Source: VRUE01 sp963702035 (lineage in GTDB: Bacteria; Actinomycetota; Thermoleophilia; Solirubrobacterales; 70-9). Taken from it: a stretch of DNA of 64,000 nt. Positions 1 to 7,961 of this stretch are shown here, piece by piece (the stretch's first letter is position 1; each line of letters starts with the position of its first letter). Below the pieces are notes generated by a model. The model saw only the letters and a list, made by a program, of their open reading frames with translations, ran no database searches and was not told where the DNA came from. The position numbers were made by a program, and so were the translations under genes. Location of the stretch: NCBI GenBank assembly GCA_963702035.1, contig OY969700.1, positions 1,674,001-1,738,000 on the forward strand, in the 5' to 3' direction.

Positions 1-1
1 C

Positions 2-1501
2 CTCATCGGCCTCTTCATGCCCAAGCGGCTGACCGGCTGGTGGGCGACGGCCGGAGCCGCAGTGACGCTTGGCATCGCGATCGCCCTGCTCGCCGGCTTC
101 GACTCCGGCGCCGCCGCCCTGCAGGACAGCGTCAACGTCAACTGGATTCCCGGCCTCGGCGTCAACTACAGCCTCGGCATCGACGGCCTCAACGTCTTCC
201 TGGTGCTGCTGACCGCGGTCGTCTGGCTGGGCGGGACGGCCTTCGCCGCCTTCCGCGAGCAACAGCGCCCTCACCTCTTCTTCCTGATGATGCTGCTCGG
301 CGAGACGGCGACGCTGGGTGCCTTCATCGCCCAGGACCTGCTCCTCTTCGTCCTCTTCTTCGACCTGATGCTGGTCCCGTTCTACTTCCTCTTCGGCGCC
401 TGGGGGACGGACCGCGAGGGCGGCCCGACCGCCGCGGCGGCGACCCTGAAGATGATCGTCTACACGCTGATCGGCTCGCTGCTGATGCTGGTCGGGGCGA
501 TCGCCACCGCGATCATCGCCGCCGACGGCGGCCAGATCACCTTCTCGATCGCCGAGCTCGCCAAGCACCCGATCGGCGACGGCAGCCAGCAATGGATCTT
601 CTGGTTCTTCGCCGCGGCCTTCCTGGTCAAGATGCCGGCCTTCCTCCTGCACGGCTGGATGCCCGACGCCTACCGCGCGGCGCCGCTGCCGGTCCTGGCG
701 GTCTTCTCCGGCGTGCTGGCCAAGGTCGGCGCCTACGGCTTCCTGCGCGTCGTCCTACCGCTCTTCCCGGCCGCGACCGTCCAGTTCCAGACCGTGGTGC
801 TGCTGATCGCTCTGGCCTCGATCCTCTACGGCTCGGTGATGGCCTTCACCCAGACCAACGTGCGGCTGATCGGCGGCTACTCCTCGGTCGCCCAGCTCGG
901 CTTCATCACCGCCGGCATCTTTGCCCTGCGCGCCGACGGCGCCGACGGCGCGGTGCTGCAGATGGTCAACCACGGCCTCGTCGTCGCGCCGCTCTTCATC
1001 ATCGTCGCGATCCTCGCCGAGCGCAGCGGCAGCGAGGACCTGCGTGAGATGGGTGGGATGGCGATGCGTGCCCCGGTGCTGGCGGCGCTCTTCCTGATCG
1101 TCACCTTGGCGACCCTGGCGATGCCGGGCTCGGCCAACTTCATCGGCGAGTTCTACATCCTCAACGGCCTCTTCCAGGCAAAGATCGTCTTCGCATTCGT
1201 CGCGATATCGGGCGTGGCGATGTCGGCCTACTACGCGCTGCGCCTCTACCAGCGCACGATGCACAACAGGAAGGCCGAGGGGATCGAATCGCGCGAGATC
1301 GGCCTCCGCGACGCTCTCGTCCTGGCGCCGCTGGTGCTCTGCATCGTCGGCCTCGCCCTCTACCCACAGCTGATCCTCAAGCGGACCGACAGCTCGGTTC
1401 AGCAGTCGGTCGCGGCGGCAACCAAGGGGCCGGCGCCGGAGGCACGGCTGGCCTCCAACCAGGCCAAGATCGCGATTGGGAGCGGGACCCGCATCCCATG
1501 A
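2..1501 (+). CDS. nuoM: NADH-quinone oxidoreductase subunit M, 5' end outside window
   Basis: Proton-pumping membrane subunit of respiratory complex I. The frame is already open at the window edge and reads LIGLF before the first in-window ATG at 17, so the true start lies upstream. The protein is almost wholly hydrophobic. It carries the conserved HGWMPDAY segment, the preceding lysine (VKMPAF) and the late PGSANFIGEF segment typical of NuoM. The position normally held by a glutamate in the TM5 signature (WEAMLxP) reads FFDLMLVP, an aspartate at residue 116 counted from the ATG at 17. The stop overlaps the nuoN start by four bases (ATGA), implying translational coupling. Confidence 0.96.
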   Translation, partial: LIGLFMPKRLTGWWATAGAAVTLGIAIALLAGFDSGAAALQDSVNVNWIPGLGVNYSLGIDGLNVFLVLLTAVVWLGGTAFAAFREQQRPHLFFLMMLLGETATLGAFIAQDLLLFVLFFDLMLVPFYFLFGAWGTDREGGPTAAAATLKMIVYTLIGSLLMLVGAIATAIIAADGGQITFSIAELAKHPIGDGSQQWIFWFFAAAFLVKMPAFLLHGWMPDAYRAAPLPVLAVFSGVLAKVGAYGFLRVVLPLFPAATVQFQTVVLLIALASILYGSVMAFTQTNVRLIGGYSSVAQLGFITAGIFALRADGADGAVLQMVNHGLVVAPLFIIVAILAERSGSEDLREMGGMAMRAPVLAALFLIVTLATLAMPGSANFIGEFYILNGLFQAKIVFAFVAISGVAMSAYYALRLYQRTMHNRKAEGIESREIGLRDALVLAPLVLCIVGLALYPQLILKRTDSSVQQSVAAATKGPAPEARLASNQAKIAIGSGTRIP

Positions 1502-3000
1502 CCTTCCACGCCCCCCACATCGACTACGCCGCCTTGTCTCCAGTCATTGCGCTGACGGCTGGGGTCTGTGTCGTGCTGCTCAGTGCTGTGTTCAAGCCCT
1601 CGCGACGGATGGCGCCCTGGTTGAGCCTGTCGATCCTGGCGGTGACGGCGGCGCGGCTGGTCATGCAATGGAACGACCCGACGAACCTCGTCTCCGGCGC
1701 GCTGCGGCTCGACGACCTGGCGATCTCGATCTCGCTGATCGCGACCGCCGCGGCCGCCTTCGCCGTGCTGCTCTCGATCCGCGAGCCGGCCGCCGAGCAG
1801 GCCGGCTCCGGCGAGTACCACGCGCTGCTGCTCGGCTCGGTGCTCGGCATGGTCCTGCTCGCCCAGGCGCAGGACCTGGTCAGCTTCTTCGTCGCGATCG
1901 AGACCCTCTCGATCCCCCTCTACATCCTCTGCGCGACCGACATGATCCGCGAGCGCTCGCTCGAGTCCGGGCTCAAGTACCTGATCGTCGGCTCGCTCGG
2001 CTCGGCGACGCTGCTCTACGGGATGGCCTTCCTCTACGGCGGCTCCGGCTCGACCGACTTCGTCGGCATCTCCGCCGGCATCGGCCACGCCGGGCTGCTC
2101 GGCGACCCGCTGGTCCTCGTCGGCATCGGCCTGGTCGCCGTCGGCCTCGCCTTCAAGACCTCGATCGCCCCCTTCCACCAGTGGACGCCCGACGTCTACG
2201 AGGGCGCCCCGACCCCGATCACCTCGTTCATGGCGGTGGCGACCAAGGCGGCGGCCTTCGCCGTCTTCATCCGCTTCTTCGACGTCGCCCTGATCGGCGA
2301 GGCGGGCGACTGGCAGCCGGCCCTCGCGGTGCTGGCGGCAGTCTCGATCGTCGTCGGCAACGTCGGCGCGCTCGGCCAGGACTCGCTCAAGCGCCTGCTC
2401 GGCTACTCCGGCGTCGCCCAGGCCGGCTACATCCTCGGCGGCCTGGTCGTCGCCAGCGAAGCCGGGATCGACGCGATCGTCTTCTACCTCGCCGGCTACC
2501 TCTTCATGAACCTGGCCGCCTTCAGCGTGATCGTCGCCCGCGAGCGCGAGACCGCCTTCGGCGACGACATCCGCGCCGTGCGCGAGCTGGGCAGCGAGCG
2601 GCCGCTGCTCGCCTGGCCGCTGACGATCTCGATGCTGGCGCTGGCGGGCCTGCCGGCGACCGTCGGCTTCATCGGCAAGCTCTACCTGATCGAGGCCCTG
2701 GTCGAAGGCGACTACACCTGGCTCGCCGTCTTCATCGCCATCGGCACGATGATCTCGCTCGCCTACTACCTGCGGGTGGTGGCGGCGATGTGGATGCGGC
2801 CAGGAGGCGAGACGGCGCCTGGCGCGACGCCGGCGATCGCCGGCGCCTCTCCCGAGGCCGACCCGATCGACCCCGAAGCGGGCCGACGCATCTATCTCGT
2901 CGCCCCCGCACTCCTTGCCGCGGCCGGCGTGATCTTCTTCGGGATCGTTCCCCAGCCCCTCGTCAACTTCGCGCAGCACGCAGGCTCGGCGCTCTTCTGA
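1498..3000 (+). CDS. nuoN: NADH-quinone oxidoreductase subunit N
   Basis: Last antiporter-like membrane subunit of complex I, 500 aa and polytopic. Family marks are visible: FFVAIETLSIPLYIL with the conserved glutamate, FKTSIAPFHQWTPDVYEGAP with its lysine, and ATKAAAFAVF with a second conserved lysine. It overlaps nuoM by four bases and closes the nuo operon. Only ten bases separate its stop from the stop of the convergent SIR2 gene, and no terminator hairpin is visible there, so transcripts probably run into each other. Confidence 0.96.
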   Translation: MTFHAPHIDYAALSPVIALTAGVCVVLLSAVFKPSRRMAPWLSLSILAVTAARLVMQWNDPTNLVSGALRLDDLAISISLIATAAAAFAVLLSIREPAAEQAGSGEYHALLLGSVLGMVLLAQAQDLVSFFVAIETLSIPLYILCATDMIRERSLESGLKYLIVGSLGSATLLYGMAFLYGGSGSTDFVGISAGIGHAGLLGDPLVLVGIGLVAVGLAFKTSIAPFHQWTPDVYEGAPTPITSFMAVATKAAAFAVFIRFFDVALIGEAGDWQPALAVLAAVSIVVGNVGALGQDSLKRLLGYSGVAQAGYILGGLVVASEAGIDAIVFYLAGYLFMNLAAFSVIVARERETAFGDDIRAVRELGSERPLLAWPLTISMLALAGLPATVGFIGKLYLIEALVEGDYTWLAVFIAIGTMISLAYYLRVVAAMWMRPGGETAPGATPAIAGASPEADPIDPEAGRRIYLVAPALLAAAGVIFFGIVPQPLVNFAQHAGSALF

Positions 3001-3010
3001 CCGATGTGAC

Positions 3011-5044
3011 TCAGGGAACCTCTTCGGCTTTACCCCACCGATCGTCGAACGTGGTCTCCAGCACCCTTATGTCGCGGTGACGCCGTACGAACACCGGAGT
3101 CACGTACGGCGTCCGGTGATGGCGGGCGAAATAGAGTGCTCGCCGAGACTCGCCCTTGCGTTTGACGATGACCATGTGCCTGTTGTGCTGCAACGGCTGC
3201 TGTTGTTTGACCAGCATTTTCGGGAACTGCTTTCGAAGGCGGGGAACCTCGGTGGTGAAGGCGACCATCAGACGCACGTCCTCAACCTCGGCGAGCTTCA
3301 CGGCGACATCGTCTCGGTCCATCAGCCAATCGCCGGTCTCGGAAATGATGTCTAATTCGCCGTCCGGGGCCTCTTCGGCGGCGAGCCGAATCAACTCAAA
3401 GCTGTAGATGCCGTGGGCAGATACCGTCTTCAGCGTCATCGGATCGGAAAAGGTCTTTTCACAGATCCGATCATCACGCGAATGCACCTCGTACTCGGCG
3501 CCTCCCGCCTGCTCGTCCAGAGCCTCTTCAAGGAGTTCCTGATCCTCGCGTAGAGGAAAATCGACCACGTGGGGAAGTATCCGCTGCGCGAGGCGGGGCA
3601 GATCCAGTTTGGGGAGATCGGTCCACTTCTCCGGCGCCTCCTCTCCGTCATCTGTGCGGATCTCTTTCATCGCCTGGAAAATGTCCGGGAATTTTTCGTT
3701 CTGTTCGATCCCGACCAACGTGTAGAGGTCCCGCCACGTGTCCGGGTTCTTCCCCGCATAGCGACAATAGGCGTCGAAATAATGGCTCCCGCGGTCCACG
3801 GCGAGCGCACCCACCGGAACGAGACCGTGTCCTCGAGCCAGCGCCATCGCCAACTCGAGGATCGCACGCCGCCAGAGGTAGTCGGCGTAGGCGATGTCCG
3901 GCTTCGCCGCCCGTACCTGGAGGTCGACCGAGAATCGCGTCGGGGCGGAGCCGCGTGGCATTTCGATCAATTTTCGACCCTGCCCGCTATCGGGACCGAG
4001 CAGCTGGACTACGAGGTTGTGGCGCTTCACCGAGCGGAAGGAGACCGCCGAGGGGGCTCGCGCGACCAGCTCGTTGCTGCGCAGCTCCATCCTTTCGAGG
4101 AGAATTCGCACCTGCTCGCTCGATTCCGGCCGTTTGGCCGCACGCCTCCGTGGCCAGTATTCGGGGGTACCGTGCCCACGATCCTTGCACTCCTGCGTGA
4201 TCGCCTGCTTCACGTCCGCCTCCAGATCCGTCTTGCTCAGATCGAACAGTCGAAGGCGTTCCGGCCTAGCCAGCAGGCGATGGAGATCGAAGCTTCCCAT
4301 GCCGAACCCGACGTTCATCACGACGCACTCCGGGATGTCGAACAATTCCGCGGTAACCGTGCCAACCCCGACGGGACTGTCGTAGTAAGAGTCCCGAGTG
4401 AACCGCAAGCTCTCCGGCTCACTGGCCGTACCGTGCAGCTTGATGTAAAGGGGGATGAAATCGTGTTTCTCCGGGTTGGTCTGGACGTTGATGCAATCAC
4501 GGTCGGACACGATGCGGTGGTACTCACCAACTCCGAGCTCGTCTTCCAGGGATTGATCCAGCAACTCGTCGAAGTTCATTGAAATGACCGCATCGAGGAA
4601 GCGGTGCTTGAGCAGATGCGCGATCAGCTCGTAGGCTTGAACGGTCGGGTGGCGAACGTTGTAGAGTTCCGCGATGGTCGTCCGCACCTGTCGGGAATCC
4701 CCGACAGCCGCCCCGATGGCGGCCAGCTGTGCCTCAAACTCGCTCGGGTTGACGGCGGTTATCCGCCTCAGCCTCTCGTGCTCCGCTTGAACCGCGTCCT
4801 GGTCAACGTTGAACTGCTCAATCAGGTTCTTGGCGAGAGCGTCGCCACGTCCGAGGATCGGCACACTCGCTCCCGCACCGACGACCGCGATGCAACGAAA
4901 TCGACGCCGGACCTGCTCCCAGGTCTCAGGTGCGTTGACGAGTATCGAGCGGCGCAACTCCAGATCTTTATCTGGGACCGAGGCACTGATATGCCGAGCG
5001 ATCAAGAAATCGGCCAGCGGGTCCAGCCATTTGCCTTTCGTCAC
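3011..5044 (-). CDS. SIR2-like domain protein with unassigned C-terminal domain, candidate defence effector
   Basis: 677 aa. The SIR2-type Rossmann fold shows the glycine motif AVVGAGAS (residues 53-60), SMNFDELLD (about 155-163, the TTNYD-like position) and KLHG (202-205, the catalytic-histidine position). SIR2 domains of this stand-alone kind often act as NAD-hydrolysing effectors in phage defence. The last 120 residues or so form a separate globular domain I could not assign; it resembles degenerate PLD-like modules only loosely. The GTG start has GGAG six bases upstream. Codon use is clearly AT-richer than in the nuo genes, and the gene stands alone between nuoN and a divergent VOC gene, which suggests horizontal acquisition. 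Defence function is inference. Confidence 0.8.
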   Translation of the reverse strand: MTKGKWLDPLADFLIARHISASVPDKDLELRRSILVNAPETWEQVRRRFRCIAVVGAGASVPILGRGDALAKNLIEQFNVDQDAVQAEHERLRRITAVNPSEFEAQLAAIGAAVGDSRQVRTTIAELYNVRHPTVQAYELIAHLLKHRFLDAVISMNFDELLDQSLEDELGVGEYHRIVSDRDCINVQTNPEKHDFIPLYIKLHGTASEPESLRFTRDSYYDSPVGVGTVTAELFDIPECVVMNVGFGMGSFDLHRLLARPERLRLFDLSKTDLEADVKQAITQECKDRGHGTPEYWPRRRAAKRPESSEQVRILLERMELRSNELVARAPSAVSFRSVKRHNLVVQLLGPDSGQGRKLIEMPRGSAPTRFSVDLQVRAAKPDIAYADYLWRRAILELAMALARGHGLVPVGALAVDRGSHYFDAYCRYAGKNPDTWRDLYTLVGIEQNEKFPDIFQAMKEIRTDDGEEAPEKWTDLPKLDLPRLAQRILPHVVDFPLREDQELLEEALDEQAGGAEYEVHSRDDRICEKTFSDPMTLKTVSAHGIYSFELIRLAAEEAPDGELDIISETGDWLMDRDDVAVKLAEVEDVRLMVAFTTEVPRLRKQFPKMLVKQQQPLQHNRHMVIVKRKGESRRALYFARHHRTPYVTPVFVRRHRDIRVLETTFDDRWGKAEEVP

Positions 5045-5189
5045 TATTCTCCGATCGGCCGCACAGACAACTCGATAACAGAATAAAAGGAAGTTTCCGG
5101 ATCATATACTGCTCAGTTCGATAATGTGTGTGTTTCTTTGGTCGGGTCTGCCAATGGCTCTCAGGGACGCGCCGCCCTACCATGGAGCG
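5045..5189. promoter_or_regulatory. AT-rich divergent intergenic region
   Basis: 145 bp between the SIR2 gene and the VOC gene. It is markedly AT-rich for this genome and contains two similar stretches, CTCGATAAC and TTCGATAAT. It must hold the SIR2 promoter and probably the VOC promoter. No exact -35/-10 pair could be chosen with confidence. Confidence 0.4.
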
Positions 5190-5543
5190 ATGCTCCACCA
5201 TGTCTCGATCGAGGTCGATCCGGCGGAGGTAGAAGCCTGCGCGGCCTGCTGGAAGCTGCTCGGCTTCGCGCGGGTGTCGGCTGCGGAGGCGCTCGGCCCC
5301 TACTTCACCTGGCTGGAGCGCGAGGGGACGCAGGTCCATCTGATCCACACCGAGTCGCCGACCGTGCCGCCGCTCGGCCACGCCGCCGTGGTCGTCGCCG
5401 ACTTCGAGGTGACCTTCGCCGCGCTGGAGCGCGCTGGCCACGCACCGGAGCGCCACCGCGAGCTATTGGGCGCGCCGCGCGCCTTCGTCACGATACCCGG
5501 CGGCCACCGGGTCGAGTTCATGGCGGCACCGCCGGGGCAGTGA
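5190..5543 (+). CDS. VOC-superfamily (glyoxalase/bleomycin-resistance fold) protein
   Basis: 117 aa, the usual length of a single VOC protein, beginning MLHHVSIEVDP. The beta-alpha-beta-beta-beta pattern appears twice: HHVSIEV...LGFARV, then GHAAVVVADF...FVTIPGGHRVEFM. The final E in HRVEFM is a typical metal ligand. Start at 5190 is chosen because GGAG lies just upstream; the in-frame ATG at 5124 would add 22 residues unrelated to the family. The substrate cannot be told from sequence. Confidence 0.8.
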   Translation: MLHHVSIEVDPAEVEACAACWKLLGFARVSAAEALGPYFTWLEREGTQVHLIHTESPTVPPLGHAAVVVADFEVTFAALERAGHAPERHRELLGAPRAFVTIPGGHRVEFMAAPPGQ

Positions 5544-5616
5544 TCGAAAAGGCCGCAACGAAGGCCGACGAGCCATCCTTTTGCCGTCCTGTGGAATTGC
5601 GAGATTGAGCAGCCCG

Positions 5617-6597
5617 ATGCCCTTCGACGCCAAAGTCCTCGCCGACTCCCTCTCACCCGCTGGATTTAGGCTGATGACGCTCGAGGCGACCTTCCCGCGC
5701 TTCGTCCTCGCCGAGTTCAACACGCATCGCGTCTTCTCCCGCAACTCCGCCAGCTCGCGCGCGATCCCGATCGCCAAGCAGCTGCGCCGGGTGCTGGAGG
5801 ACCCCTACGTCCCGATCGAGTTCGGCTCGAACCAGCCCGGTATGCAGGCGGGCGCGGCGCTCGGCGGCGAGAAGCGGGACGCAGCGGAGCGCGAGTGGCT
5901 GCACGCTCGCGACGACGCGGTCCGTCGGGTGCTCGGGTTGGTTGCCGATCCGGATGCGATCTCCGCGGACGACGACCTGCTGGAAGTCCTGGGGCAAATC
6001 GAAGAAGCGATCAGAAACCGTGCTCAACCCGACGAGTGGCTGAACGTGCACAAGCAGGTCGCCAACCGGTTGCTGGAGCCCTTCATGTGGCACACGGTGA
6101 TCGTCACCGCGACCGAGTGGGACAACTTCTTCAACCTGCGCTGCCACCCCGACGCCCAGCCGGAGATCCGGCTGGTGGCCGAAACCATGCGCGCCGCGGT
6201 TGAGGCCTCCGAACCCGCGGAACTCGACTGGGAGGAGTGGCACCTCCCCCTGATCCGCCCTGAGGACCGCGAGCAGGCGGCCTCGATCGAGGACCTGATC
6301 AAGATCTCCGCCGGCCGCTGCGCCAGGGTCAGCTACCTGACCCACGCGGGCAAACGCGACCCCGATGCGGACATCCAGCTCCACGACCGCCTGCTCGAAA
6401 GCGGGCACATGTCACCCCTGGAGCACCCAGCTAAACCGCTAAGCGCGAATGAGCTTGAGGCGGGCGAATGGAGCGGCAACTTCCGCGGCTGGCGGTCCTA
6501 TCGCAAGGACATCCCCGGGGAGGAAAACCCGCTGGGCCCTACGGTGCCCGTGAGGGCCGCCCCTGAGCAATTCGCCCATGCAGGACGGTCCGGGTAG
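5617..6597 (+). CDS. thyX: ThyX-like flavin-dependent thymidylate synthase family protein
   Basis: 326 aa from the ATG at 5617; an earlier TTG at 5581 is less likely. The ThyX signature RHRxxSxNxxSxR is present as THRVFSRNSASSRA (residues 36-49). A later block reads RCARVSYLTHAGK, followed by HMSPLEHPA, both typical of the family. It is longer than classical ThyX (about 220-250 aa) and belongs to the larger, often phage-encoded type. It would convert dUMP to dTMP with FAD and methylene-tetrahydrofolate. The last residues and the TAG stop lie inside a family-1 palindromic repeat, so the C-terminus seems to have been set by the repeat. Confidence 0.85.
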   Translation: MPFDAKVLADSLSPAGFRLMTLEATFPRFVLAEFNTHRVFSRNSASSRAIPIAKQLRRVLEDPYVPIEFGSNQPGMQAGAALGGEKRDAAEREWLHARDDAVRRVLGLVADPDAISADDDLLEVLGQIEEAIRNRAQPDEWLNVHKQVANRLLEPFMWHTVIVTATEWDNFFNLRCHPDAQPEIRLVAETMRAAVEASEPAELDWEEWHLPLIRPEDREQAASIEDLIKISAGRCARVSYLTHAGKRDPDADIQLHDRLLESGHMSPLEHPAKPLSANELEAGEWSGNFRGWRSYRKDIPGEENPLGPTVPVRAAPEQFAHAGRSG

Positions 6598-6693
6598 GGG
6601 TGGAGCGTCTTGTACTTTTTCGGTGCCGGACCGACGGACGACTGACGGCGACACACCGAAAAAGTTAAGCGGAACCCCTGCCCGGACCGTCCT
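6582..6693. repeat. Family-1 palindromic element, copy A, between convergent genes
   Basis: Imperfect palindrome. Its 19-bp outer arms (6582-6600 and 6675-6693) pair completely with one G-T wobble. An internal loop follows, then a 12-bp inner stem ACTTTTTCGGTG/CACCGAAAAAGT, then an apical region of about 28 nt. It contains the stop codons of both flanking convergent genes (thyX-like TAG and membrane-protein TAA). Two further copies lie at 10397-10508 and 60969-61083. Confidence 0.9.
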
Positions 6694-7477
6694 CCTCATC
6701 TGAAGGCTGGTCCAACTCGGCGGCTGCTTTTTCGGCCGGAGTGGGCCAGGGCTCAGCTTCTCCAGATGTCCAAGCAGGCGGTTTGCCGCCCGGCACCCAG
6801 CCCATCACGAACGCACCGAGGTAGATGAACCAGAGCAGCGTGAACTGGAAGAAGATGAAGGAGACGGCGCCGAGGGCGATCCCGGCCGAGCCCCAGAAGC
6901 GGGGAAGCAGGCCGGTCCGCATCGCGTACAAAGCGGTGTAGACCATGGCGACGACGAAGCCGAGCTGGCCGCCGAGGCCAAAGCCGGCGGCCAGCGGCCG
7001 CAAGGGCGCTTCGGCGATCGTGTCGTTGGCGGCTTCGTTGGCGTGGTCGCTGCTTAGCGCGACGCCCTTTGCGGTCAGTCGCGGCACTTCGTTGGCGACG
7101 AAGTCCGAGGCGGCGTGCAGGGTCGAGATGCCGCCGAGAATCGCCAGGGCGGCGAGGAACAGCGGCGCCGCGATGACGACACCGACCAGCTGGCCGCGCA
7201 TCTTCTCGCTGCGCGCCTTGGCGGCGCGGAAGAGGTAGTAGAGCGGCGCGGCCAGGAGGCCGACGCCAAACGCCTGCAGGATGCTGGAGAGAAGTTGGGC
7301 GCCGCGGTGAGCGTCAACGTTGCGCAGCAGCTCGGATTCTCCGCTGCCGCCGCCGACTCCCTGGCTGGCGACGACGATCGCGGCGATGATCAGCAGGATC
7401 GAGGCAAAGGTCGCCAGCGCCACCGGCCGCGACCAGCGCTCCTCCCAAGCCAGAACCGCCGCCTTGTCGGGCCGCAA
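6665..7477 (-). CDS. Integral membrane protein of unknown function
   Basis: 270 aa with about six hydrophobic segments: one near residues 17-40, a pair around 60-115, then segments near 155-180, 195-215 and 215-235. A polar acidic C-terminal tail is rich in Pro, Glu and Asp. I do not recognise the family. The start reads TTG and is uncertain. The stop TAA lies inside the family-1 repeat, so the last residues GRGSA are repeat-encoded. It lies six bases after the CBS gene on the same strand and is probably co-transcribed with it. Confidence 0.65.
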   Translation of the reverse strand: MRPDKAAVLAWEERWSRPVALATFASILLIIAAIVVASQGVGGGSGESELLRNVDAHRGAQLLSSILQAFGVGLLAAPLYYLFRAAKARSEKMRGQLVGVVIAAPLFLAALAILGGISTLHAASDFVANEVPRLTAKGVALSSDHANEAANDTIAEAPLRPLAAGFGLGGQLGFVVAMVYTALYAMRTGLLPRFWGSAGIALGAVSFIFFQFTLLWFIYLGAFVMGWVPGGKPPAWTSGEAEPWPTPAEKAAAELDQPSDEEDGPGRGSA

Positions 7478-7483
7478 GGTCGC

Positions 7484-7936
7484 TCAGCCCCGCTCGTGGA
7501 AATAGAACTGGGGCAGCGCGCCCTCGATCACCTCGGCGGTCATCCTCTGCGCGACCTCGAGGTTGCCGGTCCGCACCGCGATGTCATCGAGGGTGACGAT
7601 GCCCGCGAGGCTATCGCCATCGACCACCGGCAGCCGCCGCACCCGATGCTGGACCATCAGCGCCGCCGCCTCGTCCAGCTGCATCTCCGGCTCGCCGCAG
7701 ATCAGCGGCCGCGAGGCGTGCTCGCCGACCGGCGTCTCGGGATCGACGCCGTCGGCAAAGATCCTCACGGCGAGGTCGCGATCGGTGATCATCGCCACCG
7801 GCGAGCCGGCGGGGTTGACGATCACGACCGAGCCGACGCGGCTGTCGCGCATCTGCCCGGCGACCGATACGGCGCTCGCCTCCGGCGTCGCGGTCACCAC
7901 TCCAGCGGTCATGATCTCGGCGAGCTGCACAGGCAT
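7484..7936 (-). CDS. Tandem CBS-domain protein
   Basis: 150 aa made of two CBS motifs. The first spans about residues 5-65 (AEIMTAGVVTATPEAS...MITDRDLAV) and the second about 75-130 (MVQHRVRRLPVVDGDSLAG...VTLDDIA). Such stand-alone pairs bind adenosyl nucleotides and act as cytosolic energy sensors. Start at 7936 gives MPVQLAEIM, the usual opening; the longer frame upstream would run into the neighbouring gene. It probably forms an operon with the downstream membrane protein. The partner protein is unknown. Confidence 0.85.
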   Translation of the reverse strand: MPVQLAEIMTAGVVTATPEASAVSVAGQMRDSRVGSVVIVNPAGSPVAMITDRDLAVRIFADGVDPETPVGEHASRPLICGEPEMQLDEAAALMVQHRVRRLPVVDGDSLAGIVTLDDIAVRTGNLEVAQRMTAEVIEGALPQFYFHERG

Positions 7937-7961
7937 AAGGTATCCGCGCACCGGGGAACGG

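Noticed and set aside
1399..2979. A 526-codon minus-strand frame opposite nuoN
   Set aside because: The product is extremely rich in Asp, Arg and Gly with no domain pattern, while the plus strand gives an unmistakable NuoN.
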